Source: Gemmatimonadota bacterium | GTDB taxonomy: Bacteria; Gemmatimonadota; Gemmatimonadetes; Gemmatimonadales; GWC2-71-9 | Direction of reading: 5' to 3' | NCBI GenBank assembly: GCA_003222195.1 | Contig: QHVB01000027.1 | Location: 186,001 to 250,000 of the forward strand | DNA: 64,000 bases | Shown here: positions 33,448 to 43,095 of the stretch, in pieces | Layout of the letters: each line of letters begins with the position of its first letter | Position numbering within the stretch: the stretch's first letter is position 1 | The notes under the pieces: model-generated | What the model was told of the DNA's origin: nothing | Databases searched by the model: none | What the model saw: only the letters and a program-made list of their open reading frames with translations | Translations under genes and position numbers: made by a program

Positions 33448-35547
33448 ATGGCCATCAAGTCACAGCAACTGCGGCAGAGTTTTCTGGTTTCGGGGGCCGG
33501 TGCCGCCGTCCTCCTCGTCATCTTCGTCGCGTGGATCACGAGTGACCGTATCGGTTCTGTGCTCGAGCAGCAAGCTGAAGCGCGCGGTCACGACGTGGCG
33601 ACCCGTGCAGCCGCCATCGTCACGCAATACCTCAAGGAGCGGCGGCGGGAAGTCGCCGCGTTGGCGAATCAGCCGCAGCTCGTCGCCGCGGTTCAGGCGG
33701 CCGCCCAGTCGGCCGTCGCCCGCGGGCTCGATCGCACGCCGATTCCCGATCTCGAGCGCGCGTTCAACGCCAGCCGGCAGCTCGGCGCCGACCCGGTGCT
33801 GCGGGATTATCTCCGCGCCTACGCGGCGACCTCGGATTTTGCCGAACTCATCGTCACGGAGAGCCATGGGTTGAACGTGGTCGCGTCCGATCGTCCCTCG
33901 GATTTCGTGCAACGCGACGAGGCCTGGTGGCAGCACGCGTTCTCGGAAGGAAGCTTCGAAGGCCAAGCGGGGTTCGACTCTTCCGCGAACGCCGCCGCGA
34001 TCGAGTTGGACCTCGCCATTCGTTCGCCACGGGCGCGGCAGCCGCTTGGCGTGATCAAGGCCGTCGTCGCGCTCAACAGGCTGACGGCGCTGCTCGGCAC
34101 GCAGGAAGTCGAGGGGGGCACGTATCTCCAGCTGGTGGACGGCAGGGGCGACCTGCTCGTCACGAAAGATCCCAGCTTGTTGCTGCAGAGCCTCCCGGAC
34201 AAGGATCGCGTCTCGCTCGGCCCCGAGCCGCGCTCCGCGCAGATCACCACGGTGCGGGGCGAGGACGAGCTGGTCGTCAGTGTGCCCGCGGGCCAATGGT
34301 GGGTGCTCTATCGCGAGCCACTCGCCACCGCATTCGCCGCAGCCCGCAGCACGCAGCGGGCCGTCTGGCTGGGGGCCCTGCTCGTCGCGGCCATCGCTGT
34401 CGGCGCCCTGTTCTGGCTGTCGCAGCGACTCGGCCGCCTCGTCACCGAGCCGGTCCGCGCGGCGGGCGCGATCGCGAGCCGCGTCGCCGGAGGCGACCTC
34501 TCCGTGACCGTCGCGACCCATCGTGCCGAGGCGACGGAAGTCGCGGAGCTGATGTCCTCCGTCCATTCGATGGTCGTGGCCTTACGGCGGCTGGTTGGCG
34601 CGATCCGCGCCGCGGCGGACGAAGCCGCCGCTATGGCCACGGAGATCTCCGCTTCGACTGAAGAGATGAGTGCCTCGACCGAGGAGATGGCGGCCACGTC
34701 CCAGGACCTCTCGCGGCGCGCGGGTGAGCAGGCGCAACTGGTCCGTGCCGCAGCGGATGATGCGGCGCGCATCCTCCAGATTGCGGCAAAACTCTCGCAG
34801 GGCGCGGAGGAGGCCGCGCGCCGCAACGCGGATCTGTCGGCGCTGGCGCGACGCCACAAGGACGGCCTGGACCAGAGCACGGTGCGTCTCGCCAAGGTGG
34901 CCGAGGAAGTCGCGAAGGGCGCGGAAGAAGCGGAGACGTTGATGCAGGCCACGGCGAAGATTCAGACGTTCGTGGCGCAAACGAAGGCCGTCGCGACCCA
35001 GACGAACATGCTCGCCCTCAATGCCGCGATCGAGGCTGCGCGCGCCGGTCCGCAAGGCCGCGGCTTCGCCGTCGTCGCCGACGAAGTGCGCAAGCTCGCG
35101 TCGGTCGCGGCGGCAGCGGCCGGGGCGACGGCCGATACGGTGCGGGAAGTGCTCGCGCGCGTGCAGGCGACTCGCGACCGCCTGGTGCGCCTCGCGGAAG
35201 GCGGCAGCGCCGTCCGCGAAGCCTCGCAGACCGCGGCACAGGGCCTCGCGACCGTGGCCGGCGAGGCCGACGCCAACGCCAACTGGAGCCGCGAGATCGC
35301 ACAGTCGGCCGCCGAGCTGCGCTCGCTCGTCGAAGAAATCGCGGGCCGCCTCACGACTGTCACAGAACAAACCGACACGCTGCTCGCGTCGGCCGAAGAA
35401 CTGGCCGCCTCGGGCGAGGAGCAGAGCGCCTCGACCCAGGAAATTGCCTCGTCGGCCAATCAGCTCGCGGAAGCCGCGGACCGGCTTACCGGTGCGGTGA
35501 AGTCATTTCGATTGTTGGCGGACGACGTGCAGCAGGCCGCCGACTAA
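33448..35547 (+). CDS. Methyl-accepting chemotaxis protein with periplasmic sensor
   Basis: 699 residues. Helix one ([19 protein letters not shown]) and helix two (about 306-324) enclose a ~260-residue extracytoplasmic Cache-like domain with DEAWWQHAF and [23 protein letters not shown] domain ([20 protein letters not shown]) follows, then a long signalling coiled coil with the conserved hairpin tip [15 protein letters not shown] and [15 protein letters not shown]. No C-terminal CheR-tether pentapeptide is seen. No che genes are in the window, so the array it joins is encoded elsewhere. Its 3' end overlaps a truncated DDAH gene. Confidence 0.95.
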   Translation: MAIKSQQLRQSFLVSGAGAAVLLVIFVAWITSDRIGSVLEQQAEARGHDVATRAAAIVTQYLKERRREVAALANQPQLVAAVQAAAQSAVARGLDRTPIPDLERAFNASRQLGADPVLRDYLRAYAATSDFAELIVTESHGLNVVASDRPSDFVQRDEAWWQHAFSEGSFEGQAGFDSSANAAAIELDLAIRSPRARQPLGVIKAVVALNRLTALLGTQEVEGGTYLQLVDGRGDLLVTKDPSLLLQSLPDKDRVSLGPEPRSAQITTVRGEDELVVSVPAGQWWVLYREPLATAFAAARSTQRAVWLGALLVAAIAVGALFWLSQRLGRLVTEPVRAAGAIASRVAGGDLSVTVATHRAEATEVAELMSSVHSMVVALRRLVGAIRAAADEAAAMATEISASTEEMSASTEEMAATSQDLSRRAGEQAQLVRAAADDAARILQIAAKLSQGAEEAARRNADLSALARRHKDGLDQSTVRLAKVAEEVAKGAEEAETLMQATAKIQTFVAQTKAVATQTNMLALNAAIEAARAGPQGRGFAVVADEVRKLASVAAAAAGATADTVREVLARVQATRDRLVRLAEGGSAVREASQTAAQGLATVAGEADANANWSREIAQSAAELRSLVEEIAGRLTTVTEQTDTLLASAEELAASGEEQSASTQEIASSANQLAEAADRLTGAVKSFRLLADDVQQAAD

Positions 35548-35994
35548 GCCCCACTCGCTGAGAAGAGTCTCGAGCTGGGCAATGCCCTCCTGGTTCGTTC
35601 GTGAGGAGAGACCAACGTAGATCTCTCGGCCCCCCCCCATGGCGAGCACGTCACCGCCATCGAGCGTGCCAGGTGGCTGGATCCGTTGCAGCGACCTGTA
35701 CGCGCTCAAGGCCCTGGCCATGGATTCGATTTCCGGACGCCGCGAGGGAGCGCCTGGTCTCGTGATGATCGCGATCTCGTCGAGCACCAGCGCGGCATCC
35801 TCGACAAAGACTCCGTCCGGCAGCGTCGGTTCATCCGGCGCCCGGACAACCCTGGCGCCAAGCGAGCGCAGCGCCGCCTCGTAATGCTCGTGGTCGGCGA
35901 TCGCCTTGCCGACATCGATGGGATCGCGCGGGAGATGGGTCAGCTCGCATTCCGCTAGCCTGGGGCTGACGGCGCGCGTGACAGCGATGAGCAT
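35503..35994 (-). pseudogene. 3'-truncated dimethylarginine dimethylaminohydrolase (DDAH) remnant
   Basis: 163 residues where DDAH proteins have about 255. The first ~145 match the amidinotransferase-fold family: VGKAIADHEHYEAALRSLG, LPDGVFVEDAALVLDE (substrate-binding Glu-Asp), PGTLDGGDVLAMGG and IYVGLSSRTNQEGIAQL. Homology stops near LLSEWGL, where the expected GCLHLKS His motif and the C-terminal catalytic Cys should follow; instead the frame runs into the reverse of the chemoreceptor's last codons and stops. Without the catalytic His and Cys it cannot be an active DDAH. A deletion joining this gene to the chemoreceptor locus is the simplest explanation. Confidence 0.8.
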
Positions 35995-36009
35995 TTTCGC
36001 CCCGCTCGG

Positions 36010-38271
36010 TCAACGGCTCCGCGGCCCGGCGGGGAGATGCTCCATCAGGTACCGGGTGAGCAGCGAGTAGATGTGGAGCGTCGTGCCACGGCCCTCGCAG
36101 ATGCAATGCGAGCGATTCGGGTACGCCATGAAGTCGAAGGGCTTGTCGAGCGCGACCAGGCGGTTCATCAGACGTTCCGTGCCCTGGTAATGCACGTTGT
36201 CGTCGCCGGAGCCGTGCACGATCAACAGGCGTCCCTTGAGCCCCTCGGCCTGATTGATCGGAGAGGCACGCTGGTAGCGCGCGCTGTCCGCCGGGCCGTC
36301 CAGGAGACCCATGTAGCGCTCCTGATAAATCGTGTCGTACAGACGCTCGTCCGGCACCGGCGCCACGGACATACCGACCTGGTAGACGTCGGGGTAACGA
36401 AACATCGCCTGCAGCGTGCTCGATCCGCCGCCGCTCCAGCCCCAGATCGCGACACGCGTCGGGTCGAGATAGCGATGCGATCCGATGAGTGCCCGCACTG
36501 CGTCCGCTTGGTCCCGGCTCGACAACACCCCGATCGCCCCGTAAACCACCTTTCGCCACGCGCGCCCCCGCGGCGACGGCGTGCCACGATTGTCCACCGT
36601 GGCGACCACGTACCCTTGATCCGCGATCAGGTGGTACCACAAGGTCGCCCCCCCGCTCCAGGCGTCGACCGCAGTCTGTCCCGCCGGTTCGCCGTAGACG
36701 TACATCAGCAGCGGATAACCCCGAGTGGAGTCGAAATTCGCCGGCTTGATCATCCAGCCGTCGAGACTGACTCCATCAGAGACGGCAACCCTGAAGAATT
36801 CACCGGGACGCGTGATGAGTGGCGCCACCGCCGCCCGCTGTTTGCCATTGTCGACGAGGCTCCGGACGACGCGGTGAGACGGCAGCTGCACCAGCTCGAT
36901 TACCGAAGGGCTGTCGAAGTGCGAATAGGTGTGAAAGGCCCAGCGGGCGTCGGGGGAGATCCGGTAGGAGTGCGTACCCGCCGCCGTAGCCGGCGACACG
37001 CGTACGGCTGGCTGCCTTCCATCCAGCCGGGTGCGATACAGATAACGCTGGGTCGCGTTATCGGGAGACGCGACGTAGTAGAGCCACTGACCGGGCTCGT
37101 CCACCGCCGCGATGTCGACGACGTCGAACGCGCCGGGGGTGATGTTCGTGGCTCGCTTCCCGTCGCGGCTGACCCGATAGACGTGCCTCCAGCCGTCGCG
37201 TTCGCTCGTCCACAGGAACTCCGTTCCCTTCGCGAGCCACTGGATTTCGTCCACTACGTCGACCCAGGCAGTGTCGCGCTCGGTCAGAACTGTCCGCGTC
37301 GCTCCCGTCGCCGCATCCGCCAGCATGACGCGGTCGGTGTTCTGGAGCCGGTTGATCCGCTGGAGGATAAGCTCGTTCGGTCCCGCCCATTCCATGCGCG
37401 GGAGATAGTTCTCTCTGGGGTCGTCGGGAACCTGCAGCCACGTCGTGGGGCCACCATCGGCGCTTACGACGCCGGCGCGCACCGCCGAATTCCTGGTCCC
37501 GACCTTGGGATATTGAATCGGCGTGATTTTCGGATAGAGCGAGTCGGTGTCGTTGACGAGGAAATAGGTGCCCAGGCCCGTCATGTCGAACCGCCAGTAG
37601 GCGATCTTCGACCCGTCGGGTGACCAGCGGAAGGCGTCGCGGAGGTCGAATTCCTCTTCGTAGACCCAGTCGGTCATGCCGTTCACGTGGAGCGAGTCCG
37701 CATCGCTCGTCAGGGCCGTGATTGCGCCGTCCGAAAGCCGCTCCACGTAGACGTTTCCCCGTCGCACGTAGGCCACGCGATCGCCGGCGGGCGAAAACCT
37801 GGCATACATGAGCGAAGACGGCGGGGCGTTCGGTCCGCCGAGCTTTTTCAGCGCGCCAGTCTTCCGATCGAGGACCCAGTAGTCGCCGCGGGTATTCTGC
37901 CGCCACACCCGCTGAGTGTTGGTGAAGAGCAGCAGCAGGTTGCCGTCGGCCGACCATGTGTAGTCGTCGAAATCCAGCGCCTCGCTCGCACCCGAAGGCA
38001 CCAGCTGGCGCGCGGAGATGTAGACACTGCGGGCGCCTGTGGCGGTCTCGTAGCGCACGATGTCGGACGCATCCGGGATCGCCGCCGATTTCTCCACCGT
38101 GGTATAGGCGGTCCCGGTTTCGATCCACCGCGCCGGTCCGAAGCGCTGCGGCGCGAAGTCCGCCGAAGCGAAAATGCGGCGCATCATGTCGTTGACGTTC
38201 TCCGGCACCTGCGCCACCACGGGTGGGAGCACCGATGTGACCAACGTCAGCAGACCGAACACGACTCTCAT
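36010..38271 (-). CDS. Secreted S9B dipeptidyl-peptidase IV-like protein
   Basis: 753 residues with a signal peptide ending VVAQ. DPP-IV hallmarks: the double Glu in DWVYEEEFDLRDAF that binds the substrate N-terminus, FRWSPDGSKIAYWRFD, and a catalytic domain with Ser613 (WGWSGGGSST), Asp691 (HGSGDDNVHYQ) and His722 (PNRSHCICEG). It should remove X-Pro or X-Ala dipeptides in the periplasm, complementing the S9 peptidase at 3734. It is a single-gene unit divergent from the DUF4386 gene, with 218 bp between that include a repeat and hairpin. Confidence 0.96.
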   Translation of the reverse strand: MRVVFGLLTLVTSVLPPVVAQVPENVNDMMRRIFASADFAPQRFGPARWIETGTAYTTVEKSAAIPDASDIVRYETATGARSVYISARQLVPSGASEALDFDDYTWSADGNLLLLFTNTQRVWRQNTRGDYWVLDRKTGALKKLGGPNAPPSSLMYARFSPAGDRVAYVRRGNVYVERLSDGAITALTSDADSLHVNGMTDWVYEEEFDLRDAFRWSPDGSKIAYWRFDMTGLGTYFLVNDTDSLYPKITPIQYPKVGTRNSAVRAGVVSADGGPTTWLQVPDDPRENYLPRMEWAGPNELILQRINRLQNTDRVMLADAATGATRTVLTERDTAWVDVVDEIQWLAKGTEFLWTSERDGWRHVYRVSRDGKRATNITPGAFDVVDIAAVDEPGQWLYYVASPDNATQRYLYRTRLDGRQPAVRVSPATAAGTHSYRISPDARWAFHTYSHFDSPSVIELVQLPSHRVVRSLVDNGKQRAAVAPLITRPGEFFRVAVSDGVSLDGWMIKPANFDSTRGYPLLMYVYGEPAGQTAVDAWSGGATLWYHLIADQGYVVATVDNRGTPSPRGRAWRKVVYGAIGVLSSRDQADAVRALIGSHRYLDPTRVAIWGWSGGGSSTLQAMFRYPDVYQVGMSVAPVPDERLYDTIYQERYMGLLDGPADSARYQRASPINQAEGLKGRLLIVHGSGDDNVHYQGTERLMNRLVALDKPFDFMAYPNRSHCICEGRGTTLHIYSLLTRYLMEHLPAGPRSR

Positions 38272-38317
38272 GCTTCGCTCCTTGATTTACGGATCCGTCG
38301 CCGAATGTACGGTGAAA

Positions 38318-38386
38318 GCAGGTCCCTCGCGCCTTCGGCGCTCAGGATGACAAGAGCACGGTCCGTCTTGTTTGGGCACAAGACGG
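38318..38386. repeat. Intergenic repeat with two hairpins
   Basis: 38318-38352 is, on the minus strand, of the TCATCCTGAGCG...GGACCTGCT type, a repeat I associate with many soil bacterial genomes, and contains a GCGCC-TTC-GGCGC hairpin. 38363-38386 forms a perfect 9-bp stem (CCGTCTTGT, 6-nt loop, ACAAGACGG). A partial relative of the first (AGCGAAGGATCTGCT) lies at 39185-39199, in inverted orientation beyond the DUF4386 gene. Confidence 0.6.
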
Positions 38387-38489
38387 GCAACGTCGTCAGC
38401 GAATTGGCGTAGATTGTCGCAACAATGACGCATCGTGGCGCCGAAGAAGCCGAATAGTCTTGCCTGGTACGTTTCCTCAAGGGGGGCGC

Positions 38490-39179
38490 ATGTCACCGAA
38501 AACTCTGGCGAGGACTACCGGCGCCTTCTACCTGATCGTGCTGCTGGGCGGCATCGTGGCGCAAGGTGTCATCGCCAACGGGCTGGTCGTGCCCCGCGAC
38601 GCGGTCGCCACGGCCCACAATATCCTCTCGCAGCCGAGACTCTATGCGTTCGGATACACCGTGTTTCTCATCGAAATGGCGGCGCAGCTGGCGATGACGA
38701 CGCTGTTCTACGTGCTGCTGAGACCGGTCGATCGGACCGCCGCGCTCCTTTCGCTCGTCTTCGGCTTAGTGGGTGCCACGATCAAGACCGTGGCCCGCGC
38801 ATTCTACTACGCGCCGCTCCTGCTGTTGGGGGGCGCCGGCTATTTGACGGTGTTCGATGTGAGCCAGCTGCAGGCATTGTCGTTGCTTTTCGTCAAGATC
38901 AACAATCAGATTGCAAATATGGCGCTGGTCTTTCTGGGAATCAGTACGTTCTTTCTGGGCTATCTGATCGTAAAGTCGACGTTTCTGCCGCGATTACTGG
39001 GCGTCGTGTCGATCGTCAGTGGTCTCGGGTGGCTGGTTTACCTGTATCCCGCGCTCGGGTCGGCGCTCTTCTATTATCTGATCGTACTCGCGATGCTCGG
39101 GGTGTTGTTGACGAGCGGCTGGCTCCTCGTGCGCGGCGTCGACGAGCAACGGTGGCGGGAGCAGGCCCAGGTGGGTTGA
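38490..39179 (+). CDS. DUF4386 family integral membrane protein
   Basis: 229 residues from the ATG at 38490, with AAGGGGGG upstream as ribosome-binding site. Six to seven membrane helices and family phrases such as RTTGAFYLIVLLGGIVAQ, LYAFGYTVFLIEMAAQLAM and FFLGYLIVKSTFLPRLLGV plus SGLGWLVYLY identify DUF4386. Function is unknown. The gene is flanked by related intergenic repeats in opposite orientation (38318-38352 and 39185-39199), which hints that it may have arrived as a unit. Confidence 0.9.
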   Translation: MSPKTLARTTGAFYLIVLLGGIVAQGVIANGLVVPRDAVATAHNILSQPRLYAFGYTVFLIEMAAQLAMTTLFYVLLRPVDRTAALLSLVFGLVGATIKTVARAFYYAPLLLLGGAGYLTVFDVSQLQALSLLFVKINNQIANMALVFLGISTFFLGYLIVKSTFLPRLLGVVSIVSGLGWLVYLYPALGSALFYYLIVLAMLGVLLTSGWLLVRGVDEQRWREQAQVG

Positions 39180-39203
39180 AGCGGAGCGAAGGATCTGCTC
39201 TTT

Positions 39204-40808
39204 CTAATCTCCGAAATTCGCCAGCCGGACGTCCAACACATCCGGCAATCCCTGCAGCTTGTCGAGCACGCCGTTGGTCAGCGCCTGATCGACGTTGATC
39301 GCGGCCAGCGCGTCACTCGGTCCGCCTCCCGGCTGCGGGGCGCGCCGCGCCTGGTGATAGCTCGCGATGTTGATGCCCGCACTGCCGAGTGCCGACCCCA
39401 CGCGTCCGATCACCCCCGGCACGTCGCGATTGCGAACCACGAGCATCCAGCCATCCGGTACCACGTCCACATGGAAGTCGTCGATCCGGATCACGCGCCC
39501 GTGGCTGTCGCCGATCAGCGCCCCGGTCACGCGGACGCGCCCGCGCGTCGTGTCGACCTTGACGCCGATCGAGGTCTCGAATCCGGTCTCTGGGGCGCCG
39601 GTGCGGGTGCCGAGCTGAATCCCCTTCTCTTCGGCGAGCACCTGCGCGTTGACCAGGCTCACGGGACCCGCGTTCATGGCCGCGAGCAGCCCCTCGAGCG
39701 CGGACACGAGCACCGGTCGCTGCGCCGCCTCTTCTTTTCCGCCGTACGCGACTTCCACCGCTTTCACGGGGCCGTCGGCGAGCGCGAGCGCCAGCCGCCC
39801 CAGCCGTCGCGCGAGATCGAGCAGCGGTGCGAGCCGCCGCAGCAGGTCACCGCCCATCCCGGGCACGTTGATCGCGAACGAGAGATCGCCGGCGACCAGT
39901 GCATCACGCACCGCGCCGCAGATTTCCATTGCGACGCGCTCCTGCGCCTCGGCCGTGGACGCCGCGAGATGCGGGGTCAGGATCACACGGTCGAGCGCCC
40001 GCAGTGGTGCGTCCGGCGGGAGCGGCTCGACGGCGAACACATCGATCGCCGCCCCGCCGATCCGCTTCTCCTTGATCGCCTCGGCGAGCGCGGCTTCGTC
40101 GACAAGCTCACCGCGCGCGGTGTTGATCAACACTGCCGTCGGCTTCATGAGCTTCAGCCGCTGCGCATCGATCAGATGGTGAGTCTGATCGGTGAGCGCG
40201 ACGTGTAACGTGACGACGTCTGCGGTACGGAGCAGCTGCTCGAGCGGCAGCAGGCGGACGTGCAGCTCGCCGGCGCGCTCGGGAAGCAGATACGGATCGT
40301 GACCCACGACTTGCATGCCGAACGCGCGCGCGAGCTGGGCGACGTGACCGCCGATGCGCCCGAGACCAACGACGCCCATCGTCTTGCCGCGGAGCTCGGT
40401 CCCTTCGAAGCGCTTGCGGTCCCATTCGCCACGGCGCATCGCCGCCGCCGCGTCCGGGATGCGGCGCACCAACGCCAGCAACAAGCCCATCGCGTGTTCG
40501 CCCGCGCTGACGGTGTTGGCGCCCGGCGTATTCATCACCGCGATGCCGCGCCGCGTCGCCGCGGTCACGTCGATCGTGTCCACGCCGGTGCCGGCCCGCG
40601 CCACCAGGCGCAGGTGCGGCGCGCGCGCCATCAGGCTCGCGGTGACGCGCGTTTCGCTGCGGACGATGAGCGCGTGCGCGCCGGCGATGGCTTTATCGAG
40701 CTCCGCCGGCTTCCCCGCGACGTCTACAACCTCGAGATCGGGTGTCTTGGACAGCAAGTCGAGGCCGCTGGCCGCTACGCGGTCGGCCACGACCACTCGC
40801 CACGTCAT
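39204..40808 (-). CDS. serA: D-3-phosphoglycerate dehydrogenase
   Basis: 534 residues from the ATG at 40808. The Rossmann motif VGLGRIGG is at 147-154; the catalytic Arg232 (NTARGELV), Glu261 and His280 (LTPHLAAST) are present. The long C-terminal part holds the allosteric substrate-binding domain (SFAINVPGMGGDLLRRLAP, ALEGLLAAMNAGPVSLVNA) and an ACT domain (GWMLVVRNRDVPGVIGRVG) that binds serine for feedback inhibition. It oxidises 3-phosphoglycerate in the first step of serine synthesis. ATGA overlap with the upstream aminotransferase strongly suggests the two act in sequence. Confidence 0.97.
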   Translation of the reverse strand: MTWRVVVADRVAASGLDLLSKTPDLEVVDVAGKPAELDKAIAGAHALIVRSETRVTASLMARAPHLRLVARAGTGVDTIDVTAATRRGIAVMNTPGANTVSAGEHAMGLLLALVRRIPDAAAAMRRGEWDRKRFEGTELRGKTMGVVGLGRIGGHVAQLARAFGMQVVGHDPYLLPERAGELHVRLLPLEQLLRTADVVTLHVALTDQTHHLIDAQRLKLMKPTAVLINTARGELVDEAALAEAIKEKRIGGAAIDVFAVEPLPPDAPLRALDRVILTPHLAASTAEAQERVAMEICGAVRDALVAGDLSFAINVPGMGGDLLRRLAPLLDLARRLGRLALALADGPVKAVEVAYGGKEEAAQRPVLVSALEGLLAAMNAGPVSLVNAQVLAEEKGIQLGTRTGAPETGFETSIGVKVDTTRGRVRVTGALIGDSHGRVIRIDDFHVDVVPDGWMLVVRNRDVPGVIGRVGSALGSAGINIASYHQARRAPQPGGGPSDALAAINVDQALTNGVLDKLQGLPDVLDVRLANFGD

Positions 40809-41917
40809 TCCAGCGCCTGGCCGATACGCGGCAGCAGATCGTCGAGGGCTGCGACGGTATGATCGCCCATGTGGCCGATGCGGATCGTCGAGTCCTTGAG
40901 CGCACCGTATCCCGCGCCGATCGTCCATCCCTGTTGCTTGAGCGCGCCGACGACGTCCTTGGAATGTTTTCCTTCCGGCAGCCGCAGGCAGGAGACGGTC
41001 CAGCTGTGCCGGCCCTCGCGCGGGAGGAATTTCACGCCGTGCTCCGCGCTCCAGGCCTCGACCCGGCGCCGCATGGCGTCGTGCCGTTTCCAGCGCGCCT
41101 CGATGCCGCCTTCGCGCTCCATCCGCGCCAGCTGCACTTCGAGTGCATAGAGCAACGAGACGGCGGGCGTGTTCGTGGGTTGGAACTTCGTCGTCGCATT
41201 CAGGAAGCCGATGACGTCGAAATAGGCGCCGCGCTCCTCGAGCGTCTTGGCGCGATTCACGAGCCGCTCCGACGCCACCCCGAGCGCCAGCCCCGGCGGC
41301 AAGGCGAGCGCCTTCTGCGAGCCGGTGAAGACGAAGTCGAGCTTCCAGGCGTCTGTTTCCACCGGCGAGCCGCACATCGAGGTCACCGCGTCGACGAGCA
41401 GCAGCACGTCATCGAATTCCTTGACGACCTCAGCGTAGCCGGCGACGTCCTGCAGCACCCCGGTCGACGTCTCGGAATGCACGCACGTCACGGCGTCGAC
41501 CGGCGTGCGCTTCAACGCATCGCGCAGCATGTCCGGCTCTATCGCCGAGCCGAGCGGCACGTCGAGCCGGATGCACTCCTTGCCACACGCCGCGACGATC
41601 CCCGCGAAGCGCTCGCTGAAGGCGCCGTTGACGAGGGAGAGCGCGCGATGCCGCACGCCGTTGCGCACCGCCATCTCCATGAATCCCGTCGCCGACGTGG
41701 TCCCGACGAAGACCGGCCGCGCCGTACGACAAATCGCCCCGAGCTTCGGCGCGATTCCCTGCAACAGCTTCTCCATGGACGATGAACGGTGCCCGATCAT
41801 CGGCCGGATCATCGCCTCGAGGACTTCGGGGTGAACGTCGGTCGGCCCGGGAAGGAAGAACTTCCCGAATGTCGGAACCGCGACCGCGTGGGTCGGAACG
41901 GATGCGGTGGAGGTCAT
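40805..41917 (-). CDS. Class V aminotransferase (alanine-glyoxylate / phosphoserine transaminase-like)
   Basis: 370 residues from the ATG at 41917. Fold-type I, class V features: FFLPGPTDVHPEVLEAM at the N-terminus, GHRSSSMEK, Asp176 in LLLVDAVTSMCG and the PLP Lys202 in FTGSQKALALPPG. Family members transfer amino groups to glyoxylate, pyruvate or hydroxypyruvate; related enzymes serve as non-canonical phosphoserine transaminases in some deep-branching bacteria. Since it overlaps serA and no serC is visible, use in serine biosynthesis is the favoured inference. It also overlaps the nicotinamidase-like gene as ATGA. Confidence 0.92.
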   Translation of the reverse strand: MTSTASVPTHAVAVPTFGKFFLPGPTDVHPEVLEAMIRPMIGHRSSSMEKLLQGIAPKLGAICRTARPVFVGTTSATGFMEMAVRNGVRHRALSLVNGAFSERFAGIVAACGKECIRLDVPLGSAIEPDMLRDALKRTPVDAVTCVHSETSTGVLQDVAGYAEVVKEFDDVLLLVDAVTSMCGSPVETDAWKLDFVFTGSQKALALPPGLALGVASERLVNRAKTLEERGAYFDVIGFLNATTKFQPTNTPAVSLLYALEVQLARMEREGGIEARWKRHDAMRRRVEAWSAEHGVKFLPREGRHSWTVSCLRLPEGKHSKDVVGALKQQGWTIGAGYGALKDSTIRIGHMGDHTVAALDDLLPRIGQALE

Positions 41918-42585
41918 GCGCTGGCTCGTTCGAGCTCTTCGACCAGGCCGCCCATGACCACCTCGCTCGTCTTCACGAGCCGCACCCCTTCTTCGCCCCA
42001 CTCTTTCAGCAGATGCTCGGCCACGTCGCGGTCGATCGGCTTCATCGCGTCCACGACAGCGAACAGCCGCACCTGCGGCCGGTGCTGGAGCAGACCCTCG
42101 ATCGCGTACTTGTCGCACACGTCCAGTGCGACACCGTAGAGCACGATGTCGTGCGGGTTTAACACGTCCAGGACGGGAAGAAGGTTGGGATTGGAAAACA
42201 CATCGAACCGGTGTTTGTGAAAGAGGATATCGCCACGATGGCTACGAACCGATGCGGCAAGCGCGGTGCCGTCCTGCGGATCTGGCTCGATCACGAGAGG
42301 ATCCCGGAGGGCGGTTTCCGCAAGCTTGCGCTGGCCGGGCGTCCCTCGGAGGCAATGCGGGGGAAACGTCGTCTTCCAGTCGGGATTCGCCGAGATCTCG
42401 CTGTGGTTGACCACGTGATCATCGGCGCTGGCCACGATGCGGATGCCGTGCCCGTGGGCGTAGTCGGTGAGTTTCCGGAGGTTCGGAATCAACTGCTCGG
42501 CGTCCGGCACGTACAGCTTGCCGTCAGCCTTCATGAAGTCGTACTGGGTGTCAACGTCCCAGAAGATGACGCGCGAAGTAGGCAT
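41914..42585 (-). CDS. Cysteine hydrolase of the isochorismatase family (nicotinamidase-like)
   Basis: 223 residues. The catalytic Asp12 (WDVDTQYDF), Lys124 (FHKHRFDVF) and Cys157 (ALDVCDKYAI) triad is intact, and ASADDHVVNHSE supplies metal-site Asp and His residues as in nicotinamidases. PPHCLRGTPGQRKL matches the FPxHC-GT region of PncA-type enzymes. Hydrolysis of nicotinamide to nicotinate would feed the nicotinate phosphoribosyltransferase encoded at 46105 in the same gene run. Its stop overlaps the aminotransferase start. A poly-G run lies in the short gap to the GNAT gene. Confidence 0.88.
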   Translation of the reverse strand: MPTSRVIFWDVDTQYDFMKADGKLYVPDAEQLIPNLRKLTDYAHGHGIRIVASADDHVVNHSEISANPDWKTTFPPHCLRGTPGQRKLAETALRDPLVIEPDPQDGTALAASVRSHRGDILFHKHRFDVFSNPNLLPVLDVLNPHDIVLYGVALDVCDKYAIEGLLQHRPQVRLFAVVDAMKPIDRDVAEHLLKEWGEEGVRLVKTSEVVMGGLVEELERASA

Positions 42586-42612
42586 GGGACCGGAAATCTA
42601 GACGGGGGGGGG

Positions 42613-43095
42613 CTAAAGCGTCAGCGCTACCGCCACCTCATCGCACGCGTGCTGGCGCGGGCAGCGCGCGCAATCGGCCCACACTTTGAGCGGGAACTGC
42701 TCCTTCTCCGCCACACGAAAGCCAAGTCTCAAGAAGAACAGGGGTTTGCGCGTCAGCCCGAAGACCTCGCTCAGACCGAGCGCGCGCGCGTCCACGAGCA
42801 ACGCTTCCACGAGGGCTTTGCCGACGCCGCGCCCTTGCTGATCATCGCGCACGGCGAGCCCGGCGATCTCGGCAAGCTCGGTACTGTAAACCTTGAGGCT
42901 ACCGGTCCCCACGAGGCGGCCATCCGGTGCAGTCGCCAGGACGTACTCCTTGATGTGACGGCACAGATCGTAGTTCGAGCGCGGCAGGAGATCGCCCGAT
43001 GTCACGAACGGCGCCATCAGCTCTTCCATCGCGGCGACGTCCGCCAGGCTGGCGGGACGGAGCTTCGTCCCGGTGCCGATCGAGAGGCTGGTCAC
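42613..43095 (-). CDS. GNAT acetyltransferase, short N-acetylglutamate synthase type
   Basis: 160 residues from GTG. GNAT motif A with acetyl-CoA loop is in LAVRDDQQGRGVGKALVEAL, and FLRLGFRVAEKEQFPLKVW is followed by ADCARCPRQHACDEVAV, a Cys-rich ending typical of stand-alone ArgA-type acetyltransferases. It lacks the amino-acid-kinase domain of classical NAGS. Its position directly after argD and argB, with a GTGA overlap, supports acetylation of glutamate as the first step of arginine synthesis. Confidence 0.87.
   Translation of the reverse strand: MTSLSIGTGTKLRPASLADVAAMEELMAPFVTSGDLLPRSNYDLCRHIKEYVLATAPDGRLVGTGSLKVYSTELAEIAGLAVRDDQQGRGVGKALVEALLVDARALGLSEVFGLTRKPLFFLRLGFRVAEKEQFPLKVWADCARCPRQHACDEVAVALTL

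Noticed and set aside
35628-35642. Run of nine C in the DDAH remnant as a possible frameshift
   Set aside because: The family-like sequence continues in the same frame on both sides of it (GDVLAMGG then IYVGLSSRTN), so the run does not cause the truncation.
42598-42612. Poly-G run between the nicotinamidase-like and GNAT genes as a phase-variable promoter
   Set aside because: It lies in a 27-bp gap within an apparent operon with no promoter elements near it; nothing supports switching.
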